Below, piece after piece: positions 44,826-53,861 of a stretch of DNA of 64,000 nucleotides. Every line of letters starts with the position of its first letter. The stretch's first letter is position 1. The notes beneath the pieces were generated by a model. The model was not told the origin of the DNA. It searched no databases and was given only the letters and a program-made list of their open reading frames with translations. The DNA is from Bifidobacterium apri (GTDB lineage Bacteria; Actinomycetota; Actinomycetes; Actinomycetales; Bifidobacteriaceae): the NCBI RefSeq assembly GCF_009299485.1, contig NZ_WBSO01000001.1, positions 186,001-250,000 of the forward strand. Reading direction: 5' to 3'. A program made the translations under genes and the position numbers.

Positions 44826-45134
44826 CTAGGCGTTCTGGTCAGTATCATCCTTCGGGTGATGCCGCGCCTGTACACGCTTCAGAATCTCGAGAACCTCATG
44901 GTCATAGCCAAGTGCATCGTCATAAATTCTGGCGAGCTGCATGACAGGGGTCGGGTCGATGTCGTAGATAGCAATCTCATTCGCAGCGATATCCAACGCA
45001 CCGCCCGCGTCGAACGGAAGGACCTTGTCCCGGATCTGCTCAGCGCTGTGCTGCTGCCCCGCGGTCTCGAGAAGCTCACACAAGGCGGCGCCGAGCTGTT
45101 CCGCTAGTCGGTCTGTTTCGTCTATCGACCGCAT
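44826..45134 (-). CDS. Hypothetical protein
   Basis: The 102-residue acidic protein begins MRSIDETDRLAEQLG and is mostly helical by eye (ALCELLETAGQQHSAEQIRD, VMQLARIYDDALGYDHE, LEILKRVQ). It has no Cys motif, membrane segment or known domain that I recognise. The start at 45134 is supported by GGAAGGAG. It is isolated, facing leftward toward a terminator that reads the other way. Role unknown. Confidence 0.6.
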   Translation of the reverse strand: MRSIDETDRLAEQLGAALCELLETAGQQHSAEQIRDKVLPFDAGGALDIAANEIAIYDIDPTPVMQLARIYDDALGYDHEVLEILKRVQARHHPKDDTDQNA

Positions 45135-45200
45135 CGCTTCTCCTTCCAATTCGAGTCCACCGGGAAGAACGACGAGATACGCCGCTCACCAATATTTCCT

Positions 45201-45217
45201 GTCCGTGAAACACGGAC
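45201..45217. repeat. Small perfect hairpin
   Basis: GTCCGTG-AAA-CACGGAC, in the leader region upstream of the hypothetical gene. Possible RNA structure. Confidence 0.4.
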
Positions 45218-45263
45218 GGAGAGCGAAACGCCATCAACGTCAATGGCGACGTCTTTGCTCAGC

Positions 45264-45291
45264 AACCACCCCCGCATGCACGGGGAACACG
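45264..45291 (-). repeat. Solitary type I-E-like CRISPR repeat
   Basis: On the minus strand this 28-bp stretch starts GTGTTCCCCG, has a short centre, then CGGGGGTGGTT, the plan of type I-E repeats. Only one copy is present and there is no cas gene in the window, so it is at most a relic or a stray single repeat. Confidence 0.4.
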
Positions 45292-45464
45292 CTGCGGAAA
45301 GCGCGGATTCCCGCCAATCACTATAGTATCATTCAACGTTTCTCTTTACTTTGCGTTTGCCAGTCAGCCCATCACTGCCCCACTTCGCAATACCGTCCAA
45401 GAAACAAGACACTACGAACGAATCAGCAACTATCCACACGCCGCCGACTCGGGCGCCTTGGCCA

Positions 45465-45947
45465 CTACTCCCCCAGCACATCAGCCGTGTCCACCACCAG
45501 CGTTACCGGCCCGTCATTGACCAACGACACTCGCATGTGCGCGCCGAATCGGCCTTCTTTGACGGTGAGTCCTTGCGCCCGCAACGCTTCATTGAAGGCG
45601 AGCCACACTCGTTTGGCGTGTTCAGGTTCACCGGCTGCGATGAAGCTCGGTCTGTTGCCTTTGCGGATGTTGCCGTACAACGTGAACTGCGAGATGGAAA
45701 GGATTTCGCCGTTATGCTGCGTAATCGACTCGTTCATGCGCCCGTCGGCATCCTCGAACACTCGCAGTCTGGCGATTTTGCCCGCCAGCCAGTCGATCTC
45801 CCGCTGTCCGTCCGCATCCGCGACCCCGACAAGCAGCACATAGCCTGTGCCTATGGTTTGCTTCTCGAACGTCGGATCGACGCTGTTCGTAGCGGGGTCG
45901 ATCACGTCGACGCCGGCTTCGCTTACGCGTTGTAACACGATTCTCAT
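45465..45947 (-). CDS. dtd: D-aminoacyl-tRNA deacylase
   Basis: The 160-residue enzyme removes D-amino acids wrongly attached to tRNA. It starts MRIVLQRVSEAGV and has the two family motifs: SISQFTLYGNIRKGNRPSF (SQFTL near residue 86) and GRFGAHMRVSLVNDGPVT (N-x-GP-x-T near 145). Length is normal apart from a slightly longer segment near residue 20. It stands between the hypothetical gene and ssrA. The 315 bp on its 3' side holds the I-E-like repeat and a hairpin only. Confidence 0.95.
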   Translation of the reverse strand: MRIVLQRVSEAGVDVIDPATNSVDPTFEKQTIGTGYVLLVGVADADGQREIDWLAGKIARLRVFEDADGRMNESITQHNGEILSISQFTLYGNIRKGNRPSFIAAGEPEHAKRVWLAFNEALRAQGLTVKEGRFGAHMRVSLVNDGPVTLVVDTADVLGE

Positions 45948-46193
45948 ACCGTCACTCTATCGCAGGATTACGGCGGAAGATTGCACGGGCACTTCCCTGG
46001 CATCCGCCGCTCGGTTTCACAGATTCCGTCCTGCTCGGCTGCACGATTTCAAATTGCACAATCACGGCAGGATAATCATGACGGAAATCGCACGGGCGCC
46101 GTCCCATATGACGTTCCGTCGTCGATTCCGAGTTCACGCACCGCCAGCCGCCATCATCTTGCGTATCACCGACGTCTTCGGCTCGCAGCCGAT

Positions 46194-46222
46194 TTGAGCC
46201 GAACGACAAAATGTCGTATACT
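46194..46222 (+). promoter_or_regulatory. ssrA promoter
   Basis: TTGAGC (46194-46199) and TATACT (46217-46222) are separated by exactly 17 bp. The predicted start is about 33 bases before the mature tmRNA 5' end, leaving a short leader for RNase P removal. Confidence 0.75.
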
Positions 46223-46261
46223 GAAAAGTCCGGTCTATTCCGGGGTTTGATAATTCAAAAA

Positions 46262-46657
46262 GGGGCTGATCGGTTTCGACGGTGACCTGTTCGTCGCAGG
46301 GAAGCGTGCCGAGAACGCGGAGTCCACTCGTGATGCCCTCCGCGAAACAATAAGTGCTAAATCTAACCGCACTGAGTTTGCTCTCGCTGCCTGAGCTTCG
46401 CGCCAGGATTAACCAGTGAGCAGCCGCTCCGTTCACTCCCCCTCGTCTTCGGGGAGATGTTGAGCGTCGTTTAGGAGACTTGCTCCGGCCATCGCACCGC
46501 AGGGTGGCTGGGGGACTTTTTCTGCGGATATGCTCGCCATCAGTTGTCTGCGACATCGATGGGGGCAGAAAAACTGCCGCACGGCCAGCAGACTACGCAC
46601 GTAGAAGACTGAGGGTACGGTCACCGGACCGGGGTTCAATTCCCCGCAGCTCCACCA
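46262..46657 (+). ncRNA. ssrA: tmRNA
   Basis: The RNA rescues stalled ribosomes by acting first as tRNA-Ala and then as message. The 5' end GGGGCTGATCGG and the 3' end with GGTTCAATTCC and GCAGCTCCACCA form the tRNA-like domain with encoded CCA. The tag frame at 46356-46394 reads AKSNRTEFALAA then TGA; I recall this tag from bifidobacteria. GC-rich stems between tag and 3' end fit the pseudoknots. A good promoter lies upstream and a terminator directly after. Confidence 0.97.
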
Positions 46658-46664
46658 ACCAACG

Positions 46665-46695
46665 AACGCCATCCCGCAAGGGGTGGCGTTTTTTG
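46665..46695 (+). terminator. ssrA terminator
   Basis: AACGCCATCCC and GGGGTGGCGTT pair around GCAA, followed by a run of six T. It starts eight bases past the tmRNA CCA end. Confidence 0.85.
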
Positions 46696-47140
46696 TTGGT
46701 ATTCCAACGGTTTCAGTCGGCTAAGCGTATTGCCAGGATGTTGGATCCGCCTCGCGCCCAGCCCTATTCAAGCAGCACATGAGTGGTAATGAGAGTGGTA
46801 AATCACGGCCGGCATTGCAGACACCTGCGATACCACCAACTGACAAGACCACAAATCATGCATATCCCTTGGAAGACAATTGATGATGCGCCGTCACCGT
46901 CACCGTCACCATCGACATCGACACGAGACTTCGAGACTTCCACGAATAGATGTCATGATTCCCATGACATCATTCAACAACCCCACGCAGATACTGACGG
47001 TATGGCGAACCAAGCGTAACCGCTCGTCCGTCCTCCCCTGTCTACAGCCGGCATTACGTATGGGACTATCCGGTTCCCGCCGGCCGACCGCTCGCCGCCC
47101 TGACACGCGGCCCGCGGCTATTTCAAGGAGAGAACGAAGC

Positions 47141-48802
47141 ATGGCACACGCCAGCAATACTCGGCACCATACCGCAGCAGCGATCGGACCCGACCTCACG
47201 ACCAGTCCAGTCAGCCCCGACCGCACGACCAGCACGGTCGGGCAAGTCAGCGCTACCCGCCCAGTCGAACCAATCAACACGAGCCGCACGACGGAACCCA
47301 TCGACACGAAGCCAACTGACACAAAGCCAGTCAGCACGAAGCCAACCTGCAAGGACGCCAACACGAGCGCCAATACAGAACCGACTCACGCAACCGACCA
47401 CACAAATCCACAGAATCCAGAGCAGTCCACACCATCCCGCACACATTCCAACACCGGCAACCTGACCCACGGACCGCTGATCCCCGCCATGCTGCGCTTC
47501 TCCATCCCCTACCTCATCACCTGCTTCCTGCAAAGCTGCTACGAGCTGGTAGACCTGCTCATCGTCGGCAGATTCAACGGCGCGGACTCCGTCTCAGCCG
47601 TCTCCACGGGCAGCCAGATGACCCACTTGGTGACCGTCACCATCGTCGGTCTGACCACGGGCATCACCGTGACCATCAGCCACGCGATCGGCGCCAAGCG
47701 CATGGACAAGGTGCAACGCCAAATCGGGCAATCCATCCGACTGTTCACCCTCGTCGCCATCATCGCCACCATCATCCTCGCCACATGCGCCGACCCACTG
47801 CTGCGCCTCCTGGCAACACCGACGGAAGCCTTCAGCCAAGCACACGATTACGTGACCATATGCTTCCTCGGCACACCCTTCATCGTCGCATACAACGTGA
47901 TCAGCGCGATATTCCGCGGATTCGGCGACTCACGACACCCGATGTACTTCGTCGCCCTCGCCGGACTGCTGAACGTGGGACTCGACCTCGCGTTCATCGG
48001 CGGCGCACACATGCAAGCCGCCGGAGCCGCGCTCGCAACAGTCATCTCCCAAGCGTTCTCGGTAGCGGCTGCTCTCGTCTACCTGAACATCGCGAACAGC
48101 GGCATTCGCCTACGCGCAGCCGATCTCGTCTACGACTGGGCAGGCACTCGGCAAATCCTGACCATCGGCACGCCAATCGCCATCCAAGAACTGTGCATCC
48201 AAGTCTCGTTCATCGTCATCACCGCAATCGCCAACGGCCGCGGGCTAGAAATCTCCGCTTCCGTCGGCATCGTCGAGAAAATCATCTCCTTCCTCTTCCT
48301 CGTTCCCTCGGCAATGCTGTCCACCGTGTCAGTGGTCGCCGGGCAGAATGCGGGCGCGCGGCAACATTCGCGCAGCAAGGCGGCGTTGCGATACGGCATC
48401 ACCATGTGTGTGATATATGGTGCGGTCATATGTATCGCTTGCCAAATCTGGGGTGCCGGCATCGTGCGAATCTTCTCCCCCGACGACGAAACGGTAGTCA
48501 GGTACGGGGCGCAATACTTGAGCAGCTACTCCTTCGACTGTATTTTGGCGGGCGTGCACTTCTGCTTCAGCGGATTCTTCAGCGCGTACGGCAAATCCAT
48601 GTACACATTCGCGCACAATATCATTTCGGTGCTGACGGTGCGCATTCCAGGCGCTTACGTCGCCTCCCTCTTGTGGCCGGACAACCTGTTCCCCATGGGA
48701 TGCGCCGCGCCACTCGGCTCGCTGCTGTCAATCCTCATCTGCTCGGCGCTGTATTATCTGCGGTTCAGCAAGCGGCACCCGGCGGCGATACAAACCGAGT
48801 GA
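47141..48802 (+). CDS. MATE-family efflux transporter with a long N-terminal extension
   Basis: The 553-residue membrane protein has about twelve hydrophobic segments typical of MATE cation/drug antiporters, starting MLRFSIPYLITCFLQSCYEL near residue 117 and including VDLLIVGRFNGADSVSAVST and AIFRGFGDSRHPMYFV. AAGGAGAG before the ATG at 47141 fixes the start, which leaves about 115 cytoplasmic residues that are Thr/Pro/Ser-rich with repeats such as DTKPTDTKPVSTKPT; most MATE proteins lack this. Substrate unknown. The gap from 46696 to 47140 contains only a short CACCGT tandem (near 46893-46912) of note. Confidence 0.85.
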   Translation: MAHASNTRHHTAAAIGPDLTTSPVSPDRTTSTVGQVSATRPVEPINTSRTTEPIDTKPTDTKPVSTKPTCKDANTSANTEPTHATDHTNPQNPEQSTPSRTHSNTGNLTHGPLIPAMLRFSIPYLITCFLQSCYELVDLLIVGRFNGADSVSAVSTGSQMTHLVTVTIVGLTTGITVTISHAIGAKRMDKVQRQIGQSIRLFTLVAIIATIILATCADPLLRLLATPTEAFSQAHDYVTICFLGTPFIVAYNVISAIFRGFGDSRHPMYFVALAGLLNVGLDLAFIGGAHMQAAGAALATVISQAFSVAAALVYLNIANSGIRLRAADLVYDWAGTRQILTIGTPIAIQELCIQVSFIVITAIANGRGLEISASVGIVEKIISFLFLVPSAMLSTVSVVAGQNAGARQHSRSKAALRYGITMCVIYGAVICIACQIWGAGIVRIFSPDDETVVRYGAQYLSSYSFDCILAGVHFCFSGFFSAYGKSMYTFAHNIISVLTVRIPGAYVASLLWPDNLFPMGCAAPLGSLLSILICSALYYLRFSKRHPAAIQTE

Positions 48803-48873
48803 AAATCCGACTTTCCTAGCAGATGCAAAGTGCAGATCCGCAACACATCGAAATGCCACACCCGTGAGAGTCT

Positions 48874-48895
48874 GAGACAAGAACGTCTCTGTTTT
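48874..48895 (+). terminator. Weak terminator after the MATE gene
   Basis: GAGAC-AAGAAC-GTCTC followed by TGTTTT. The surrounding 48803-49305 is AT-rich and shows no gene. Confidence 0.45.
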
Positions 48896-49305
48896 CGCTG
48901 AAGAAGATAACTCATTTCATTAGGACTACAGCTACCCCATACGAGCAATAGAAACGGTGACATCGTACGTTCCGCTTCCGCGATTCGCACTCTGACAATA
49001 CACAGTCATTATGATTGACAACTGGTCACAAATATACTATTACGTTGTCGATTAAATTCGAAGGCATCATTTTCTTCCCCTGCACTTGAACCTGCAGCAC
49101 CTATGCACTACTTGACTAAAACGATAGTTGCACAACCGGCATATCAGCGGGCGGATGGTCAACCGGACTGTAGTAACCGCTTACATTTTCCAATGCTGTC
49201 ACCAACGTGCTGCTATCAGACCGGTTGCTAATGTTCGTACTATGTATACGGTATATTATTCAGCAACATAGCCGCGAATTACCGGCTACTGACAGGGAGA
49301 GAATA

Positions 49306-50409
49306 ATGGAATTCAACGAAAGCCTGGATCAGATTTCAGCGAAAGTACGGGATCTCAAAGACGGGATCGAGACCGAGGAAGCAACCAAAAATGCTTTCAT
49401 TATGCCCTTCATCGGGCAAGTATTGGGATATGACGTATTTAACCCGAATGAAGTAATACCAGAATTCACCGCTGATATTGGAGTAAAGAAAGGCGAGAAA
49501 ATCGATTATGCCTTGGTTCAAGATGGCCAAGTGCAAATTCTCATCGAGTGCAAGAAAATTGGTCAACCACTAAGTCTCGAGAACGCCAGTCAGCTCTACC
49601 GATATTTTGCCTGCACCAAGGCACGAATCGGCGTACTCACCAATGGTCAGGTGTGGAACTTCTATATGGACATCGATGAGCCCAATAAAATGGATTCCAA
49701 ACCCTTCCTTGTGCTCGACCTGCTTGACATAGACGACACCGTTCTGCCTGCCCTACAGAAACTAACTAAGCCGGCATTTGATTTGGATTCCATAGCTAGT
49801 AGTGCGGAAGAATTAAAATACGTTGGAGCATTGAAGAGAGCAGTATCGACGGAATTCACTAATCCCTCGGACGATTTTGTGAAACTTCTCGCCGGGCATG
49901 TCTATGATGGAGCGTTTTATGCTTCAGTGATGGAAAAGTTCCGTCCGCTAGTCGCTAAGGCTCTGAAACAATTCCTCTCCGACCAAGTCAACGATCGGCT
50001 AAAGACCGCCTTAGGTGCAGATGATATTAAAATTGCACCGGCATCTGCCGATGAAAGTGAAAACGACGCTGATGGCACATCGAGCCAAGAGGGGTCATCA
50101 GACGATGATGGAATTATCACCACAGAAGAGGAAATTGCGGGATATCGTATTGTGAAAGCAATCGCATGTAGCGACGTCGATCCGGCTCGCATCACAATGC
50201 GTGATGCAAAGAGCTACTGCTCGATATTCCTCGACGACAACAATCGTAAGCCGATTTGTCGATTGTTCTTCAACACGAAGCATAAGTATCTTGGACTATT
50301 CGATGAAAATAAAAACTGCTCTCGAGAACCAATAAACGGTCTCAATGATATCTATAAGTATTCGGAAAATATCCGCGAAGAAGTGCGTCGTCTGCTAATT
50401 AATGAATGA
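49306..50409 (+). CDS. Stand-alone type I R-like nuclease-domain protein
   Basis: The 367-residue protein has an N-terminal PD-(D/E)XK domain of the type I restriction N-domain kind: ATKNAFIMPFIGQVLGYDVF, then KIDYALVQDGQVQILIECKK (Asp and Glu-x-Lys near residues 66-84), and QLYRYFACTKARIGVLTNG. The helicase part of HsdR is absent. A Ser/Asp-rich linker leads to a C-terminal domain with GYRIVKAIACSDVDPARI and LFFNTKHKYLGLFD, found in related hypothetical proteins. AGGGAGAG just before the ATG supports the start. It lies in an AT-rich patch unlike its neighbours, suggesting acquisition. Probably a defence nuclease; its target is unknown. Confidence 0.7.
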   Translation: MEFNESLDQISAKVRDLKDGIETEEATKNAFIMPFIGQVLGYDVFNPNEVIPEFTADIGVKKGEKIDYALVQDGQVQILIECKKIGQPLSLENASQLYRYFACTKARIGVLTNGQVWNFYMDIDEPNKMDSKPFLVLDLLDIDDTVLPALQKLTKPAFDLDSIASSAEELKYVGALKRAVSTEFTNPSDDFVKLLAGHVYDGAFYASVMEKFRPLVAKALKQFLSDQVNDRLKTALGADDIKIAPASADESENDADGTSSQEGSSDDDGIITTEEEIAGYRIVKAIACSDVDPARITMRDAKSYCSIFLDDNNRKPICRLFFNTKHKYLGLFDENKNCSREPINGLNDIYKYSENIREEVRRLLINE

Positions 50410-50550
50410 CATTTCCAGATTCGCAAATTCCAGACATTTCTAACTCAAAGAACGGAACCTGCGAACTCTGGAATTGTCACCCCACCTCGCTCACTGTAGC
50501 CCGAATGTCGTGTCTGATTGTCACGATACGGTGTGTACGTTTGCACAGGA

Positions 50551-50595
50551 ATCGCACTGTGATCGCAACGATGGTTACACCGGTCACAGTGCGAT
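50551..50595. promoter_or_regulatory. Long inverted repeat before the exonuclease gene
   Basis: ATCGCACTGTGA (50551-50562) and TCACAGTGCGAT (50584-50595) are perfect 12-bp arms with a 21-bp centre. No T run follows. It may be an operator for the gene at 50672 or a hairpin closing the previous gene. Confidence 0.5.
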
Positions 50596-50671
50596 GATTG
50601 GAGGGGCTGGTCATGAGTGCTCTTGGGCTTCGCGCGTCGCATCGTCATGGACGTCATGCCGCCGACAGGGC

Positions 50672-51706
50672 ATGTCGACGGCTGACCCGATTGAGCAACT
50701 GTGGTCATTCGTCGCTGCAGCTGGCAACGCCGATGCCGTCGTGTTCGATACAGAGACCACCGGCATCGGCGACGACGCCCGCATCATCGAAATCGGGGCG
50801 CTGCTGATCGGCGACGACGCCCCAATCTACGAGTACGACCAGCTGATCCAGCCTCCCACCAGACTGCCCGCAGGCATCACGGAACTGACCGGCATCACCG
50901 AGTCCGATCTCGCCGACCAACCTGACGCCGGATTCGTCATTCCCCAGTTCCTGACCGCAATCCGCCCGTTGCTGCTTATCGGACATAACGTATCGTTCGA
51001 TATCAGGATGCTGAATGTCGAGGGCGGTCTGCTGGGCTGCCGCGAAGTTTCCAACGATTCTCTCGATACGATGACCATGTCCCGCCGCATGTTCCCCAAC
51101 GCTCCCAGCTGCTCGTTGCAAGAAGTAATGCGACTGCTCGATATCAATGAAATCGAAGAGCATCGTGCAATCTCGGATGCCCGGCAGACATGGCAGTGTT
51201 TGCAGCAGCTTAAACACATGAAAGATCCGGTGGTGCTGCCCGACGATGAAGTCGAAGAGTCGCGCCGTCGTCATGCCATGACAAAGCGACGCCGCACCAA
51301 CGCCTATATGCGCAGCTCGTACCTAAGCAACCGGAACACCACTCCGGTCAACGCGAAGCCTGACGGCATGGTAATCGACCAGTTTGTGAGCGGTGTCACC
51401 GTTTCCGGTGACACCGTGCATCAGGACGTGCTCAGCCGATACGGGTATGACGCGTGGCTGTGGGTGACAGTCAGCCATGGCATCATCGAATCCGGCAAGA
51501 ACACCGGGCATCCGACGTTGTGCGTTGCCCTTGACGGTGTTGAAATCGGACGAATCCCCGCGCTCCAAGAAGAACGTCACCGCGGTCAAGTTCCACCTGA
51601 AGGCGCAGTGATGGTGGCACACATCCCCAATTCGAAGGCCGACCGGGAAAGCGGCATATACCGTCTTCGGCTCCAGATGCCCGCTGAAAACAGTCGGGAG
51701 GACTGA
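50672..51706 (+). CDS. DnaQ-like exonuclease with an extra C-terminal domain
   Basis: The 344-residue protein begins with a DEDDh exonuclease domain: VVFDTETTGI near residue 26, LIGHNVSFDIRML near 107 and EEHRAISDARQ near 160 (His-x4-Asp). After about residue 200 an unrelated region contains HAMTKRRRTNAYMRS and a beta-rich C-terminus (VSGDTVHQDVLSRYGYDAWL and IGRIPALQEERHRG) that I cannot name; it looks like a HIRAN-like domain but this is weak. The start at 50672 is chosen at MSTADPIEQL; the longer frame upstream runs through the inverted repeat. The two exonucleases in the window are not close copies. Confidence 0.78.
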   Translation: MSTADPIEQLWSFVAAAGNADAVVFDTETTGIGDDARIIEIGALLIGDDAPIYEYDQLIQPPTRLPAGITELTGITESDLADQPDAGFVIPQFLTAIRPLLLIGHNVSFDIRMLNVEGGLLGCREVSNDSLDTMTMSRRMFPNAPSCSLQEVMRLLDINEIEEHRAISDARQTWQCLQQLKHMKDPVVLPDDEVEESRRRHAMTKRRRTNAYMRSSYLSNRNTTPVNAKPDGMVIDQFVSGVTVSGDTVHQDVLSRYGYDAWLWVTVSHGIIESGKNTGHPTLCVALDGVEIGRIPALQEERHRGQVPPEGAVMVAHIPNSKADRESGIYRLRLQMPAENSRED

Positions 51707-51794
51707 ACCGGTCCGGCTGGCGGTCTGGCTGGTCTGAACATACTGGCTGGCTGAACTTGCTGTATTTGCCGAATCACCTACCATCGAATCGGTG

Positions 51795-52113
51795 GATTGC
51801 GTATGCCAATCCATGCGCAGCCGTCTGTCCATTGCGCATGCCGCATCAATCTGGTGTACCGATGAGCAAGCCGCGTATGGCTTCACATACACAACGTGCC
51901 ATATCCTCACAAAACCAGTATCTCCGACAAGAGTAATGGCAAGTTGCGTATGTCGCCGCATACGAGACTCGTGACATGCTCGTTAGATCAGCCCGCACAT
52001 GTCGTCAAACGGTACGTTGCGTATGTCGCCGCATACACAACCCGCCATATCCTCACAAAACCGGCCTGCCTCCTAGGATTACGGCACATCCTGTATGCCG
52101 CCACATACGCAAG
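51795..52113. repeat. Cluster E of REP-like palindromes (about six copies)
   Basis: Copies lie at 51795-51821, 51831-51845 (partial), 51871-51896, 51942-51968, 52016-52041 and 52091-52113, again about 73-75 bp apart. The best reads GTTGCGTATG-TCGCCG-CATACACAAC. Two copies are followed by a CCATATCCTCACAAAACC tail. The cluster fills the gap between converging exonuclease and ftsQ genes. Confidence 0.75.
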
Positions 52114-52204
52114 CCCGCACAAGCCAGCAACTCCCACGGAACCGGTATGAACCACATCAACGCTCGAACCAACGCGCACGCATCACCAGCCGCCAAGCCC
52201 ACGC

Positions 52205-53860
52205 CTACTTGATGATCGGCCGCAACGGCGCCGACACATCCACGGAATGCTTGTCGCCGATCACATTCGGGTCGTTGATGATCTTGTCAACAACAGCCTT
52301 CTTGAGCTTCATCTGCGAGGCGTTCCCCCAGATGATCGTGTAGTTGCCGTTGTCCAGTTCAGTGGTGATGGAATCCTGCGTCTGCGCGGTGACTTTACTC
52401 ACCCGCGCCCGCATTGTGTCAGACAGCGAGTCCACGACCTTCACCGCCGTCACCACGGACCGGCTCTTCAGACTTTTGGCGACATCATTCACTTCAATCA
52501 CAGGAATCCCGGCAGTTGAGGCGTTCTTCACGGAGTTCAGCACGCGCCCTTTGCCATCGACCGCGGTGAGTGCCCCATCGGGGGTTTTCAGCATGGCCGC
52601 CGGTTCTTGCGCACGAATGGTGACTTGCATGCCGTTCGGGTATTGTTTCGTCGCTGTCGCCTTGCTGACCCCGGGAATCGCGGCGAGCTGCGTTTCGATA
52701 TCATGCGATGACACCAACAACAAGGATTTTCCCGCCTCGGCCGATGCGATGGACTCCACTTTGCTGCTGCTGACCCACTCGTTGGCGCCGGTGACGGTGA
52801 TCTGCGCGGCATCAAGCCGAAGCAACGGCGAGAAGAACAGCGCCCACACGATACCCACTACGGCGGCGATGGAGATAATCGTTATCGCCACGCGCTTGAC
52901 GACCATCAGCGTGTTGGCATGCTGCCGTTCCTTGACACGCTCGTTGAAATCCACGACTTTCGGCCGTGCGGCGACGCCTAACGGCCCGGTGCTTTCGTTC
53001 AGCGTTTTGGCGACCAGATCTTCGCTTTGCAACGCTCTGGCATCCACGAATCCGGTCGCTTTTGACACGGCGGCCGCGGATGCGCCGCTGCCGCCGGAGA
53101 CGCTCTTGCCGCTTTCGGCAACGCCGGTAGAATCGGAGGCTCTCCCCTGTTCACTGCCGCTGACCGATTTGTTCAGCTTGTTGTATTTCGCCGAGCTTGC
53201 CACACGGGCTTGTTTCGGGCTTTTGCCTTTCCCTGCGACGATGTCCTTGCGCGCTTTCCGGGACACTATTGCACGCAAAGACCGCTTGCGACTGCTCTTG
53301 TCGTTCTTGTCTAACTCTGCAGCGCTGTCGGTATTGTCCAATGATGATGTGGTTCGCGTGGGTACGGTGGCGTGTCCGGATGCGGCGGAACGCCCCGACG
53401 GCCCGCGATCTGACGCGGCACGGCCTGAAGCCGCCCGGCGTGACACCGGTTTGGACGAGGTCGCATCCCTGGAACCTCCGGATGACACGCCAGGAATGGC
53501 CGTGCTTGGCACACCTCGGGATTTCCTGGCAACGCGCGGAAATGTACCGCTCGACGATATCCGGCTGTCTTGTGACGCCTTGTCCATCGACACTTTGTTC
53601 CCTGATGCCGCACTCCCCGACACCGTCCTTGATGTTGCTCCGCCTGCCACGGATGCGGTATCGCCGACGCCGTGTTCGGCGCGCCCCGCAACAGAACGCG
53701 CAGAACGCGGCTTGTGCCCATTGCGTTGGCTGTCCTGATGCCCGCTCTGGCGATCGTTTTGATGCCCGCTCTGGGAACCGCTCTGGCGAAGCCGCCCGTC
53801 TCTCGACGACTTGTCCGACGACCCGTCGCCAGCTCCGCTTCGTGCCACGCGTCCCGGCAT
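52205..53860 (-). CDS. ftsQ: FtsQ/DivIB cell division protein with a very long N-terminus
   Basis: The 551-residue protein links divisome parts at the septum. One membrane segment (VAITIISIAAVVGIVWALFF, about residues 317-338) is followed by the POTRA domain (ITVTGANEWVSSSKVESIAS, IETQLAAIPGVSKATATKQYP) and the FtsQ beta domain. The cytoplasmic N-terminus is about 315 residues of Ser/Gly/Arg/Asp-rich low-complexity sequence, against roughly 30-100 in most FtsQ proteins. The ATG at 53860 begins one base after the murC stop, so the genes are coupled. It is the last gene of the leftward dcw run here. Confidence 0.9.
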   Translation of the reverse strand: MPGRVARSGAGDGSSDKSSRDGRLRQSGSQSGHQNDRQSGHQDSQRNGHKPRSARSVAGRAEHGVGDTASVAGGATSRTVSGSAASGNKVSMDKASQDSRISSSGTFPRVARKSRGVPSTAIPGVSSGGSRDATSSKPVSRRAASGRAASDRGPSGRSAASGHATVPTRTTSSLDNTDSAAELDKNDKSSRKRSLRAIVSRKARKDIVAGKGKSPKQARVASSAKYNKLNKSVSGSEQGRASDSTGVAESGKSVSGGSGASAAAVSKATGFVDARALQSEDLVAKTLNESTGPLGVAARPKVVDFNERVKERQHANTLMVVKRVAITIISIAAVVGIVWALFFSPLLRLDAAQITVTGANEWVSSSKVESIASAEAGKSLLLVSSHDIETQLAAIPGVSKATATKQYPNGMQVTIRAQEPAAMLKTPDGALTAVDGKGRVLNSVKNASTAGIPVIEVNDVAKSLKSRSVVTAVKVVDSLSDTMRARVSKVTAQTQDSITTELDNGNYTIIWGNASQMKLKKAVVDKIINDPNVIGDKHSVDVSAPLRPIIK

Positions 53861-53861
53861 G

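Noticed and set aside
46134..46672. Small frames overlapping the tmRNA
   Set aside because: They lie inside ssrA, which is supported by its tag, termini, promoter and terminator.
52344..53738. 464-codon frame antisense to ftsQ
   Set aside because: Opposite strand has the ftsQ membrane segment and POTRA domain; this frame is Ser/Thr/Ala filler.
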